Below are positions 20,531 to 34,700 of a DNA stretch of 64,000 nt, piece after piece. The stretch is from Casuarius casuarius. Lineage: Eukaryota; Chordata; Aves; Casuariiformes; Casuariidae. Each line of letters starts with the position of its first letter. Position 1 is the first letter of the stretch. The stretch is taken from the NCBI GenBank assembly GCA_003342895.1, contig PTFA01000365.1:680532-744531 (forward strand), in the 5' to 3' direction. Under the pieces are notes generated by a model. That model saw nothing but the letters and a program-made list of their open reading frames with translations. It ran no database searches and was not told the origin of the DNA. The translations under genes were made by a program, and so were the position numbers.

Positions 20531-22456
20531 CTGCTCTGGCTGGGACATGCCACCTGGAGACAAAATGTCTAAATTCCCAGTGCCCCCAGCAACCCAGGTG
20601 GCCAACTCCTGGCCCCAACAAAAGGGGCAGACGACTCAGCCTATAGCTTGGTGGGAAGGACACGCTCCTAGCGTTGGATTTAAGCAACCTCTTGGCACCT
20701 TTGCGGGCCAGCCACCTCAAATTTGACTTAAAGGCCTCAGACTTAATCTTTGGAGTTGTCTCGCATGTTGTCTTTTTCCATTTCAGTGTCAACAGCTTTT
20801 GTTGACCCTTTGATTTTTGATGCTGCTTTAGTCTAGGTTTGCTTTTTTTTTTTTTCCCTCCCCCCTCCAGCTCTCAAGGTGCACAACAGCTGCCCCAACC
20901 CATTTATCAAGCCACCTCCCTTATTTCCTTCAGTCTCTCTGAAAATCTGACATCTTCCATCTGGCTTGCAAAACCCTGATAACATTTATGTTTACATATC
21001 CAATGTAATATATTTACAGAGTCAGTGTGCTGTTAACATGCCTCACAAAGTAACCCTTTTTCTAGAGGGCTTAGAGCTTCCTTTCTCGCTTTGATCTCCT
21101 GGCTCTCCTTTGCAGTGTCCTCTTGAGTTCAGGTGCTGGCTGTCTGGAGCCAGGACGCTTACTCTGTGTTTTTCATGTGTTTCATGAGGCACATGAGAGA
21201 CTTGAGTCCTCAGAAACTGTTACTGAACAATAAAGACACCAAACCCATCTAAAACCAGCAGCAGGAATCACCACAATGTCAAATCTTTATCTACAAAAAG
21301 TGTNGAAAAAAATGCAGAATTTTTTATTCTGCAACAACAGGAATTAAAGCCCTGAGCCACCTGATCTGACTTTGGAGATAGCCCTGTTTTAACTTGAGGG
21401 TTTGACTAGAAGGCCCCGAGAGGCCAGGCTAAATAATTCTAGGATTTTATGTACTGTTCAGATATTGCCAAATTTAGCTGTGCTGTTGCAAGTGCAGTTT
21501 CTTCGATGAGCATTCAGATCCACTGAAGATCTAATCCATGATCTGAAACAATTTGTTTTCATACAGATCCATTGTAAGGTTCAGCTGGATCCAGTATCTT
21601 AAATACATTGTAAATCCCAGGGTGAGGACTGTGTAGAACAATCTGTAAAGTTCTTAAGAGCTTCAGAAACAGAGAATTTGGGAAGTGAGGCTATGACTCT
21701 TTTCCTTTATTTTCTATTCTTCCTCCTATCCCCTGACTTAAACTCCTGGTTACCTGGAAAGGTTCGTGCAATTTAACAATAATCAGTGTTATGACCTCTG
21801 AATTTTGACTTGAGTTTGTAATGAAACCCNAAAGATGACTTTGTTGGTTTCAAATTTGCAGTAGATGATTTACAGAGCTAAAACCTACTGTGTGAGTCAT
21901 ATTACACTGGTGAAGCATGAAAAGAGAAGGTCAGAAAGAGTGTAATGTACTCACTTTCTACTGAATTTGTATGCGACATCTATCAATCAGGACAAAAATA
22001 CTCATAAAAGTAGTCAGGGAAACTCAGTGCAGCGCAGCATCCTAATTCCAAACTCCTTTACCTCCTGAAAGTTAACTAATGCATGACTAATATTTGAGAA
22101 ATACGTTGTATTACGTTGTGGTAATTTTGTGTGAAGTTTGTAGCTTTACAATAGTTTTAAAGGGCTGGAGACACAACCATTGTATTTGGTAGTGCCCTCC
22201 CAACACCTGGTAGCGGTCTCCCCTTGAGGGAAGCCAGGTCGGTCACAAGGGTCTCCGTGAGCCCCTCCGTTACTTCCTAGCAGGCTCTTCCCCTTGCAAG
22301 TCTTCAGTAACAAAAAAGAAGGAAAACCACCCAGAAACTACACAGACTTCAAAAGTAACTGGGTTCAAATATTACTCAAACCCAAGACTGGGATATTTTA
22401 TGTTAGTGACAGCAAAAGAAATGTTTTCCCAGAGGAATCCCTGTTATCTTGTAGAA

Positions 22457-22640
22457 TCAGGAAGCTATAAAAAGCTGAGTAACAAATCAAGCATATCTTC
22501 ATGTGCAGGTGAAGTAAGAGCAGTGTGGGCATGTGTTCGGTATTGACTCACCGAGGGCCAGGTTGGCCTACTGAGCTACGCCCCTTTAGCTTCTCTGCCT
22601 ATAAATTCCAATGGCCTCTTCTGTCAGCAGTGCTGTTGAG
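22457..22640 (+). promoter_or_regulatory. DMBT1-like gene 1 promoter with TATA box
   Basis: TATAAATTCC begins at 22600, 41 bases before the ATG at 22641, and is followed by TCTTCTGTCAGCAGT. Gene 3 has a close counterpart at the same distance and gene 2 a more divergent one. About 119 bases before TATA, GTAACAAATCAAGCAT (22479-22494) with a nearby CAGGAAG (22458-22464) recurs upstream of gene 3. The transcription start would be about 22630. Confidence 0.7.
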
Positions 22641-22704
22641 ATGGGTCCCACCATGCTCTGGTCTTGGATGGTAATGATAACTCTTGGAATTCAGGTGGAT
22701 ACAG
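22641..22704 (+). CDS. Gene 1 exon 1: signal peptide
   Basis: ATG GGT CCC ACC begins [20 protein letters not shown] and ends in phase 1 before GTAAAG. The hydrophobic core fits a signal peptide. The start was chosen because genes 2 and 3 begin with Met-Gly at the same distance from TATA. Confidence 0.72.
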
Positions 22705-25700
22705 GTAAAGAGTCTTGCTTCTGATCAGCTTCACAGATATATCTCACATTCAGGCTAATATTGAGTTTTANAAGTAAATGAGGATTAAACTTGCCAGCAC
22801 AGCTTGGCTCTGTTGAAAACTGAGCTGATCTAATCTATGAGCTGAGCAAATCAATAATTATGTCTATTATTTAAATGGTTTATTTAGATGCATTTAGATT
22901 GTTGTTCTCGCCCATTTTTTTGTTACAGAGGCTAATAAAGTAAACTCAAAATAAATATACTGTAAAGCCAGTGATATGATTTTTCCAAATATTTGTATTG
23001 AGGCAATGAATTTAAAGGTAAGTATTTTCTTGATGAAATGCACATTTATTTTAGAGTGTCAGGTGCTCTTTGACCCATGCAGTTTATATTTGATTAGGTA
23101 ATTGTAATGAATAACATGGTGGTGGTGTTTGATGACAGAATATTTGAGATAAAAACAAGTATGACACGTGTTCCTGTTCCTATTATTATTGTAATTATTA
23201 GAATACAATAGGAATTACTATAATTTTATATTACTCTAATTTCCTATAGTCTAATTCCTATTACGAATCTGATTTGAACTGGTTGCTGAGGCAGTGATCT
23301 GCACAGATATTTTTATTCCTTTGGGGATCAATACAAATTCAGCAGGTTTGATGGAAGGGAGGATGCTTCTCATGAAAAGTTGAAACAAGCTAAAGNGGTC
23401 TTCCTGCATCCAAAAAGACTCTTTCCTCCTTTTTTAGGTGAGGTTTCCCTGGGTCAGCAGAGTGCCATGATGGTGCTGTGAGAAACAAAGCATTTATTTT
23501 TAAGCAACTGCTTTTGCCTTCTTTTTCCTAGAGGGCAGAACAGAAAAAGATCAAAAGAGTTTGCGATAGCTGCTGTCTTTCCGTCCATTTCTCTTTCAGC
23601 TGTGAAGTTCTGTCATTAACTTGACTTGGACTAATGAACTGGGAGAAAAACCTCACTTCCCCTTTCTTTGCTCCCACNCACACTCTCGCACACAATGGAA
23701 GGAAATAGCAATTTAGTGTTGTTTCCGGGTTTGGGTTTTTTAATGCTCTTGTTATTTGCTCCCTCTATAAATATTTGAGGTGAGGTTGAATATTAAAAAC
23801 TGAGCTACAGTATTGATGTTGAGCTGGAAAATACTGAGTTGCTCTTTAACCCTTTCATTGCCATTGAATCCATTTATATTTAAAGTCTTGCACATGTGAG
23901 GGGAAATCTGGGAAGGGTCAGAACTCATCAGAATTCCCTCCTGAATAAATGATGCATCTTCCCCTTAGGATCTTCCTTTACATCTTGAAANCACTTTAAA
24001 TTTATGAACTTGTCCTACATTACATTAGTCAGTGATGGAATATTTCCAACTGCTAGGTTGTCTGCAGAGTGGGCTTTCTACGTCCAAGGAGTAGTTGGAC
24101 CTAATCTACCCCATTATAGGTCGGCAGACATCCCTCTGTCAGTGTCACTAGGAGATCCCACGCACATAAACTTTCCTTGCACATTCATTATCATAACTCA
24201 TACAATGTTTTTGCAAGTAATAAATTTCAAACTTTTTTTTTTTTGGTTGCATGTGATGATGTCTGCAGTTTGGACATATACAATTTTNAGTCCAACGGAT
24301 CTTCCATCAACAGGTAACTTAAAAATTATATAAAAATATACATTGTTTGAGTTGTTCTTGATAAATAGTCTCTCCAGGCTGATGCTTACATTTCAAAACT
24401 TGGCTAGTCTAGTTGTAGCCAATGTAGCCAAATTACTAATATAGTCAGGTATTCAGTGCCATTCAGACTGGGCTCCCAAATGCTGAAATGTGCTTCTGTA
24501 GAATCTAAATGGCAGCATATGCATGCACTTAAAATCCAGAATAAAATTGCATATACACATCACTCTTCTCCAAGAAAAAAAAATGTTGAATCAGTGCTGC
24601 AATGAAAAACTTAAATCTATGCTTCATTTAAAACCTTAAAGTTATACTGCTGTGTGAGAAACTGAGGTAGTGTAAGCACAGCAGTTTTCGAGCATCCGAA
24701 ACTGCAGAGTAAAATTATCCATGGTTTGGGCAGAGAAAAATCTTAACTGAATACAGGTTTGCAGACAGTGTTTTCCTGAGACCTGTACTCAGACCAAATG
24801 GAACCGCCTCTGTGAAATGATCGTTTTGTTTTGATTGTGGGCTCAGTGCTGTTGTGTGATCCTACAGTCTAATTTCTCCATGCTCTATGGAGATGTGCAC
24901 CCCGAAAGCAGAAGCCTTTGTGTTTGGGAAATACACCATTAAATATTCCAGTATATAAAATGTGTGCTCACTTTAATAAGGATAGGGAATTGTCTAAGAA
25001 TGTAGTTGATTCTGAATGAAACTATCTTTAAAAAACCATGCCCAGTCTTCTGAAGACACCTGGGGAGTGGTCAGCACTCTGTGGGCAGGGCAGTGGTGGC
25101 GGTATGCAGTCCTTTCCCCAGGGCGTGAATGACCCCGTGAGGCCCTGGCTCAGGCCGACTGAACCCTCNAGGTGAAGCTAAGGGAAACCGTAGGAAGATG
25201 ACAACCCCTTTTGGCATGCCAGCGCCCTTTCCCGTGAGGTGCTGCCAATCTGCTGGTGCACCTGGAGGACTTTGCATCCCATGTGCTGTGCAGGAGCCTT
25301 AACGGAGTGCCTGGAGCCAGGGTTTAGGCTGCCAGCTGTGGTTAGCAGCGAGATACAGCTGAGACCAGGAGTGGGGTTTGGGAGGGGCAGGGAGCAAGAG
25401 TAAGTAAGTTAAATGTGGTGAGACCAAGCCAAACTTGCTGTCCATCAGGAGTTTTCAAGGGTGCTGCTTTGCCTGGAGTTATGCAGAACGAAGGACGACG
25501 AGGGGACGTGCAGCCTCCCTCTGTTNCTAGCCTTGGTTTGACCCTCTCCCCAGGTGGCTTCCTGTCCCCTTTCATTCTGTTAAGCTGCTTTGGGTGGCTT
25601 TCTTGCTTTTCATGTGGAGAAAGGGAGGAGAAGAAGGAGGAGGAAGAGCAGACAATTGTTCACAGCCTCTTCTTGTACAAGAAGTAGAGCCATTAAGTGA

Positions 25701-28700
25701 AAAGAGCAGATACGTTCAAAACAAACAAGAGAGACTTTTTGCAGCAGAGGGCCCGTGGGAGCCCCTGGGCCAGGTGAACCTGAGAAGTTTAGGTGGATTT
25801 ACAAAGCAGGTTGATATCCTAAAAGAGGAGAAGCCTGCTGGGGTCTNCTAAAACGGAAAGAAAACTCTTGACTTCAGACTGGCTCAGCCACGCATTGCAA
25901 GGGGCTGGGACAGTAACCTGGGGAGGTTTCACATTACNTTGGCCTCCTTGACCGCCTTGCACTGTATCATGTATCTTCTTTTTTTTTGTTTCTTCTTTTC
26001 CTCTGGAAGAAACAACCAGTACACCTTCTCCAACAACAACTACTGAGCAGTCCTCCCGTGGGCTCCCCCGTGCCTCTNNGGGAGGCTCACAGCAAGCNCG
26101 TGTGCCCCAAAAGCAGAGCGCACCTCGGTTTGCCCAGCCTTTTCCCAGCCCTGTGCTCTGGGGGTGCGGAGATGGGTTGGGAAAGGCTCTGAGGTGNNNN
26201 NNNNNNNNNNNNNNNNNNNNNNNNNNNNNNNNNNNNNNNNNNNNNNNNNNNNNNNNNNNNNNNNNNNNNNNNNNNNNNNNNNNNNNNNNNNNNNNNNNNN
26301 NNNNNNNNNNNNNNNNNNNNNNNNNNNNNNNNNNNNNNNNNNNNNNNNNNNNNNNNNNNNNNNNNNNNNNNNNNNNNNNNNNNNNNNNNNNNNNNNNNNN
26401 NNNNNNNNNNNNNNNNNNNNNNNNNNNNNNNNNNNNNNNNNNNNNNNNNNNNNNNNNNNNNNNNNNNNNNNNNNNNNNNNNNNNNNNNNNNNNNNNNNNN
26501 NNNNNNNNNNNNNNNNNNNNNNNNNNNNNNNNNNNNNNNNNNNNNNNNNNNNNNNNNNNNNNNNNNNNNNNNNNNNNNNNNNNNNNNNNNNNNNNNNNNN
26601 NNNNNNNNNNNNNNNNNNNNNNNNNNNNNNNNNNNNNNNNNNNNNNNNNNNNNNNNNNNNNNNNNNNNNNNNNNNNNNNNNNNNNNNNNNNNNNNNNNNN
26701 NNNNNNNNNNNNNNNNNNNNNNNNNNNNNNNNNNNNNNNNNNNNNNNNNNNNNNNNNNNNNNNNNNNNNNNNNNNNNNNNNNNNNNNNNNNNNNNNNNNN
26801 NNNNNNNNNNNNNNNNNNNNNNNNNNNNNNNNNNNNNNNNNNNNNNNNNNNNNNNNNNNNNNNNNNNNNNNNNNNNNNNNNNNNNNNNNNNNNNNNNNNN
26901 NNNNNNNNNNNNNNNNNNNNNNNNNNNNNNNNNNNNNNNNNNNNNNNNNNNNNNNNNNNNNNNNNNNNNNNNNNNNNNNNNNNNNNNNNNNNNNNNNNNN
27001 NNNNNNNNNNNNNNNNNNNNNNNNNNNNNNNNNNNNNNNNNNNNNNNNNNNNNNNNNNNNNNNNNNNNNNNNNNNNNNNNNNNNNNNNNNNNNNNNNNNN
27101 NNNNNNCCGGGGAGCAGGCACGCGCCCGGGAGGGAATTTGTGTGTGGGAGCATGGCAGAGCCTCTTTGCGCGGCGTCTTGCTGCTCTCCTGAGACTTGTG
27201 GTGAGGCGGGTGTCAGAGGCTCTCTGCCTGTTCTCTGTTTTGGTCCNCTGTGTAGGCTTTNCCNCCTGTGGTGGCNTGCTCTGGGATTCGTCCGGCTCAT
27301 TTCAAAGCCCCAACTATCCCAGCCCCTATCCCAATAACGCGTACTGCGTGTGGCGTATACAGTTGCAGCAGGCAAGCTTCAGAGTGAACCTGNCCTTTCT
27401 GGACGTTGAGTAAGTAAGGCACAGGCCGTGCGGGCACCACGTGGGGCTCTGGTGTTGGCTCCAGGCAGGGCAGGTGCTCACTCCGGCTCGAGGCAGCTTT
27501 CCTCCGCGCCATGGTGCTTGGCCGTCTCTGCCTGGCGCCTGGGCCTCGTCCAAATGCTCCTCTCCCCGGGCTCAGGCCTCCTGGGCATCCGCCGGCATCG
27601 TGCTGGGCTGTCCCAGCCTATGGAGAGGGCACGTCCCCGTAGGCCTGTGTGAGTCGTAGCCCCTCGCCAGGGTCCTGGAGGTGACATAGCCAGCCCTGCC
27701 GGGCATTGAAGGACACAGGGACTGGGGGGGTTGGCTGGCCTGGCCCTTTGGCACCACTGTNCCCCTGCAGNGGGGCCGGAGCTCCTGCCCGTCTGCGTCA
27801 TGTCCCAGCTCTCTGCTCCCCGCGTGGGCCGTCATCCTCCGGGGCAGTGGCCCCCTCCCAAGCCTTCCCTTGGAGCGGCCAAAATGCGCAGCTCCTGGCT
27901 GGAAATGGGCACGTCCTGGAAATGGCCAAGTCCTAAAGCAGAACAAACTTTTGTTTCCACTCCGCAGGCTGGAAGGCAGCTCCTGCCAATTCGACGCCAT
28001 CGAGGTGTACGACGGCGGGCTCCCTGGGGGCCCTCTCCTTGGGACAGTTTGNAGTAACAACCATCGCGTATTTATATCATCTGGCAATGAACTGGTTGTC
28101 CTGTTTCGCAGTNACAGCAGTGTCACCCGGAAAGGTTTTTGGGCCTCCTACTATTCAATTCCCGATTACAGCAGCACTCCAGGTAAGAGCAGAGCAGTCT
28201 TTTAGTATTTGCCAGAAGAGAGATGCNAACGTTTCCGAAAGGGTTTCTGGCTGTTCCTGCCAGCTTTGTGAATCCAGCCCCTTCTTGCCCGACTGCCAGG
28301 TGTTGAGGCTCCAGGGCATCCTCTTAGGACAGGACCTCCTTCAAGTTGCNTTGAGAAGGCTGTTTNTTTGGCTGATCAGGGCAAGGACTGAGCTTTACCT
28401 ACCTCTACCCAGTGCTGCCGCCAGACCGTCACTGATTTTTGCTGCCTTTCCTGCAGACAGAGCAGGTGCTTGCTCGCGCCATCGCCCAGCCATAGTAGTT
28501 GAGGGGGAAGTTAGTGTTCGTAATTTTGAGGCATATCATTGCTACTTGTTTCCCCAGAATACCAGTGCAGGCAAGTTCACGCTCAGCATGGTGCATTAAA
28601 TTTTGCAATTAAGGAGTAGTTGAGGAGAGAGAGCACCTACTGCTCCCTCTCTGCATTGCCAGGTAGCCCCAGCTCGACTGCCTCGATGCTGCCGACCTCA

Positions 28701-31700
28701 GGTAGGTGCGGGCGGTGTTTAGTGGTCTGGTTAGTTCGTGTTCCTGCCTCCCCGCTGGCCTGGCAGGTGAGGCGCAGCCCAGGGGAGTTTCCTGGACGTG
28801 CTCAACGCGACCTGAGCTCTGGGGGTGCGGAGATGGGTTGGGAAAGGCTCTGAGGTGNAGCATCCCGGGGAGCAGGCACGCGCCCGGGAGGGAATTTGTG
28901 TGTGGGAGCATGGCAGAGCCTCTTTGCGCGGCGTCTTGCTGCTCTCCTGAGACTTGTGGCGAGGTGGATGTTGATGCTGGGACGGACAGTGTTTTGGGGA
29001 AGCTTCCCTTTCTACGCGCCCTGTGCATCCCCTTTTCCCCGAGCAGGTGCCAGNGGCCGTGGCTGGAGGCCGGCGGGGGCGGTGGGAAGGCAGCTCTCCC
29101 GGGCAGCCGCGTGGGACGGGAAATCGGACTTTGCTAATGAGTGGCGCCTGAGTTAGCGGATTTTATCCCTTGAGTTTGCTAGCTGCCTGTTTTGAGGGGC
29201 CCTGTCTCCCACGTCTAGGTGGGCCTCAGTTAACCCGGCTGGCTGTTTTTTACTGATTTGTTTCACTTGCCTCTGTTTCCTGCTAGACTCTTCTTTCTCC
29301 TCAGCCTCATCCTCCTAAGAATTCTGGTCTTCTTCCTTTCCTGGTAACTCTTGTCTTGGTGACAGGCTACAGTTGCCTCAGTGTGGCCTTGGGCACCTCT
29401 TTCATTATGTTTCTGGGCTGTGTTTGTAGTTTCAAAAGTGGGATTTCACACTGTAAAATGGGATTTCACTGTGTGTATTTATTTTTCTCTAGAGCTGACA
29501 AGTACGCCTTTGCCGACGACAACGGCTGAGACCACTCCCGGTGAGACCGAGTTTTTAGGGTTTTGTCATTGTACTTTACATGCTAGGCCTAATGAGAGTA
29601 CGGAATGTAGCTTTATATTTTTACCCTCCTACCTGCTGCTGGGAAGTCAGGCATATCCCACGATACGCTAACAGAGGAGAAGCCTGCTGGGGTCTGCTGA
29701 AATGGGAAGAAAGCTCTTGACTCCAGACNGTCTCAGCCACGCATTGCCACCAGGGGCTGGGACCGTAACCCGGGGAGGTTTCACCTAATATTGGCCTGCT
29801 CGACCGCCTTGCACTGTGTCATGTATCTTCCTTTTCTTTTTTTTTTCTTTCTTGTTTTTTTCTTTTCCTCTGGAAGAAACAACCAGTACACCTCCCCCAC
29901 CAACAACTACTGAGCCTGCTACCTGTAAGTCTGACTTCTAATTTTGTTATTTTGAAAGATAGCGTGAAGCCTACTTTTATACTCTGACCGTTGTGCCCGC
30001 TGTGGGGAAATCATTGGTATGGAATACTTCTCTTCAGAAGTATTGNCGTGACGCTATTCAGAACCTGAATTGTGTGCCGGATGGCTGTTCCTCCTGTGAG
30101 TTTATGGAGAACTGCTCATGGAGGAGAGTTATTGGTGGCTGTTTCTGATGAGCCCAGGAATGCATAAAGTGTAGCNAAATCCCTGAAATTTCTGATCCAT
30201 TTTGTCTGTTTGTTTTTGCAAACGAGCTGCTTCTCACCCGTTGCGTATGTTTTTTGACTGGGAAGTCATGCATATACCACGATACTCTAACAGTCTGCTT
30301 TCTTCTTTGGCTTGGTCAAGGAGACCCTGATCATGTTTGAAGCCTGCCGTGACTTGTCTCCCAGCTGTGATAGTNCAAGTAACTTCACAGCCAGAGCAGT
30401 CTTTTATTATTTGCCAGGGCAAAAATGCAAATCCTTGCATAAAGGGTTTCTGGCTCTTCCTGCCAGCTTTGTGAATCCAGCCCCTTCTTGCCCGACTGCC
30501 AGGTGTCTAGGCTCTGTGCCAACCTTTTAGAACAGGAGCTCCTTCGAACTGGTTTGAGAACGCTGCCTCTTTGGCTGATCTGGGTTAGGACTAGACCATA
30601 TCCATCTCTGCCTAGTATTGCCACCAAAATGCATGGGCATTACTATTTTTTTGCTGCCTTTACTGCGGGCAGAGGAGTTGCTCTTTTTTTGTCGTCCCTT
30701 AGCTGTAGTAATTGAGGGGAATGTTACTGCTCATAATTTTCATTCATATTCCTCTTCATCTTCTACCAAGTAAACTATTGCTTCCAATNGCTACCCCAAA
30801 GTAACAGTGCAGATGAGTTTGCACCCAGTATAGTCAGTTACGTTTTGGCAGTTGAGCAGTAATTTCACAATTGCTTAGGAAGTAGGTATCATTGTCCACC
30901 ACTTTGTAAGTATGACTAATTCCTCTCTTAGCTGTGCATTCAAGCATATCATTTTAGGATAGCATGTATTTCAAATTTTTTTTTGTTCACATAATTATGT
31001 TTAGGTCCATTAGTGAGAGAAGGTTTTCATCATGTTTGCCAGAAGTTGAAATTAAAATTTGAAAATCTCATAGTCCTCCATAGGTCTTTCTATGTAGATA
31101 ACTTCTCGTTCTTTAGATTAAAAGATATGTAAATATATGTTTTTCACATCTATAGCATAGATATTTGTTGTATCTTCATGCATATTTGTGTGTGTATGCA
31201 TATACACACTGGATGTATGTTACAAAATTATTTACGGCCAATGAAAAGTTGTCATTCCCCTAGATCGCCATGTCTGCCTTGCTGTTCAGACTCTTTTTCT
31301 TTTCTTTTTACTACAGTCAGTAGGATTTTTTTTCTTTACAGTGCATATCCTTATCTTTCTTTCCTCTTTCATACTCTCTTCTCTGATGGTTTTATTTTTT
31401 TGCTGGAAGACTTTTTAATTTAGAATATAATTCAGGTGATGGTGTCTATTTTCACATTTTTCCTTTCTATGAATACCTTGTGCTTGTACTGAAAAAAGTA
31501 TCCTGGAAATTCATGATGTTTATTTTACTATTAAACTTTTAGATTGAAGCCCACAAACTTGATTCTTCTGATATTCCGTTCGGTTGCAAACTCATATGAA
31601 TTTTGTCCAATTTTTTGATTATGACATAACATCTTCACATTTAAATATGGAATATTTGTCAACAGTCTGCAGTTTGAAAACAACAGAATTTTGACTGATT

Positions 31701-34700
31701 TTCTTCTTCCCTTTGGTCATTAGTAATTGTAATAGAGGTGAACCAGATTTGATTGTGAGTGATGAAATGAAGGAAATGAATGACTTTTAATGAAAGACAT
31801 GAAATGGAAGAACATCTAACGAAAAGACCATTAAAGCCAGAAGTTACTGCCTCTAACTTTTAGACTATAAAGTCTGCCTATATGTAGTCCAAAAGCAACG
31901 TTAAATTAAATATATGTATTGCTCTTCTCACATTTTTGTCTGCAGCAAATTATTCTTGTGGTGGCTTGCTTTCATATTCATCTGGAACATTACAGAGTCC
32001 GTTTTACCCTGGAAATTATCCAAACAATGCTGACTGTGTTTGGGAAATACAAGTAAGGAGCAATTTTCGCGTCACACTCACATTTAGAGATATTCAGTAA
32101 GTAAAAGTTTACTACTTGAGAAAATTACAGGATCAACATCTTGGACTTTATTAGGTTGCTAACTTCTTGATTTTAAGGATGTTATTCAAAGGCTTCAGTA
32201 CATCTAAGATGAAAAATTAATTTATTTTTGTTTTACTAGTCTTAACAATGTGGATGCCATCTGATAAAACAGAAATTGAAGGTTGTACTTTCTGTTCCAA
32301 AGATTTGATAGTCATCTCAGTATAATATTCTCTTTTGCTTTCATCAGTTAATCTGAGCTTAAAAAAAAAAAAAGGTATTTAACTAAATGGTTGTATTTAC
32401 TCCCCAGGATGCAAGGTGGCAGATGCCTGTCTGACTATGTGGAAGTCTATGATGGGCCACTCCGTACCTCTCCTCTCCTTGGGAAAATCTGTTCTGGTTC
32501 TTTTCGCACATATACATCTTCCTCAAACCTGATGACAGTCCACTTTCACAGTAACTCTCAATACACGTACAGAGGGTTTCAGGCTGACTACTACTCCATT
32601 CCAGCAGATCAGAGCACTAGTAAGTGCATGTTTAGTACAGAAGCCTGCTTCTCAGTTATTTGCTAATTCACTGATTGTTAATCTTCTTGTATCACTTCAA
32701 TGAATCACCTATTTGCTCTTATCTGTAATACTGTTTAACTGTTGATCTATCACTGTTAGACTATAACTAAGTTTACCTGAAAAAGTGCTTTTTTAATTAA
32801 ATAAATTATTTCAGATGTTTTCTGTGAAGTTCAAACTAAACTTGTATTCTTATGTCATTTTAATATTCTCTATTTCCCTATCATGAGAGAGGTCCATGTT
32901 CCTTCCCAGCATACTGGTTATAGCTTTCTGGCATTACATTGCAAAATGCAACATATGCCATATATGCCAATACTCTAGACTGGTATACATGACTTTTGTC
33001 AATGCCTAGAATAGTTTCTACCTTCTCATTGTATAAAGCTTTTTACATTTGCTGCCATTTGGCAACATCTCTGAAGTGTTTAAGACCTTCTACTTTGAAT
33101 GCAACAACTCTTCAGACCCTTAACCCTTCATTTTAATTCAAGGCAACTTTTGATGTTTTCAAAGTTGTTTTTATCTCGGCAGTGCTTAAGGGATCTAGTC
33201 CAAGATGAAGGCCTCAGACTGGGTTTACAGACACTGAATTTGCGTCTTACCTGCAAGCATTCATATCTGTTAGAGCTTAAGGGAGGTCATGCAAACGACC
33301 TCTTGGTAATGATAAATAGTATCATGAAGAGGTCCCTTGGCCAGTTAGTGTAATGAAAGCTTGCAGAACCTGAGCCATAATACATTTTCCATCTTACTGT
33401 TTACTTCATGTGGTTTAGTGTTATTTCCCACTGTGGCTAAGACCACTGTCTATTAGAATATTAAGAACTTTTTGTTTGTTGTTCTTAACAGTGGGCCTTA
33501 ATCTTACTTAGGAAAAAAAATCAAAATAGTGTGAAAAGCATCTTCACTGAGTTAAAAATTATGGTGTTTTGTGTGGTGTGTTAAACATTTTTGTATAATC
33601 TTTAATACCAATGATCTCAAGGTCACAGAAAGGAGAAAGCCAGTACCTATTTTGAAATTAGCCAGTACCTCACTACATAGTAGACTGATAGCATTTAATA
33701 GAGATGCAAGCATGTGGTTTGGTTTCTGAACTCTTCCTGCAATACCAACTGCTTCTGCAAAAGAAGAGCTGCTTATTTAGGTTACAACATATAACTGTTT
33801 TTGGTTGCTTTGATGAGCTTGTAACACGTGTTCTTCCTCATCCATTAGCACTTCTGTGTTTGCCAGACTACATGCACACAGTTGTGAGCAGAGCCTTTCT
33901 TCAGTCAGAGGGCTACTCAGCTTCGAATCTCACCTTGAATGACTCGTATTGCAAACCCAACATCACCCCCCAGTATGTTATATTCAACATACCATATGAT
34001 AGCTGCGGCACAGTGAGAAAGGTATGACTTTAAGTGTTTCAGTAAAATGTAAATATTTTGTGTAAATGTGTAAAAATTCAAGTTGAAGAATTCAGACGTT
34101 GAAAAACACGAGGAACTGAAGGCTATACCGTGGTTTGCAGGATCTGACAGTGCCTCTGTAACTATGGACTTCTTCCCCCTCTCCTGAGGGATAAAGTTTA
34201 TTAACATTCACATTTCCTTCGCTGGCTGTCAGGGTATTCACTACAGCTTGTTGATTGACCTTCTAAGGAAAAAAAGTGTGGGAGGAAGCAAACTGTTGGT
34301 ATTTACAAGGTCCCAAGCTGATTGTGATAATTAAGCAGGTCTTGGAAGCCTTGACTTAATAGGACCAATGTGTTTTAAGTCAGATTTCAGCTTAAATAGT
34401 GTGCTGGACCAGAAGCTTCACGCATTGTTCAAAGTGTTGTACAGGTGGCATTTAATTCAATTACATCTGGGTTTAATGTGAGTAGTTTCCTAGATCACAT
34501 GATAATCACCGAACATTGCATGAAGATAACAGACTCCTGTCTTGAGAACAGAAATGACTAGATTTAGACTTCTCCACATCAGACTTCCACGGAAATGACA
34601 CATTTACTGTGCACATTACTGTAAGGATATAGCAAAGTTCAGAATGCATAATAGGAAACCTGACTGTGCGAGTTAATTTTGCATTTTATATGCCAAACAG

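Larger units (their letters stand above)
9691..22450. other. Intergenic region between HTRA1 and DMBT1-like gene 1
   Basis: About 12.8 kb without a recognisable protein gene. The first part should contain the HTRA1 3' UTR. The rest is AT-rich with scattered short open frames that match no family I know. A palindromic element (16302-16430), a possible antisense LTR (16923-17470), a CpG-rich patch (20100-20530) and a tandem repeat (20366-20425) are listed separately. Confidence 0.6.

Noticed and set aside
25819..27375. Very long open frames on both strands across 26197-27106
   Set aside because: They consist mostly of undetermined residues from the N gap and carry no family similarity.
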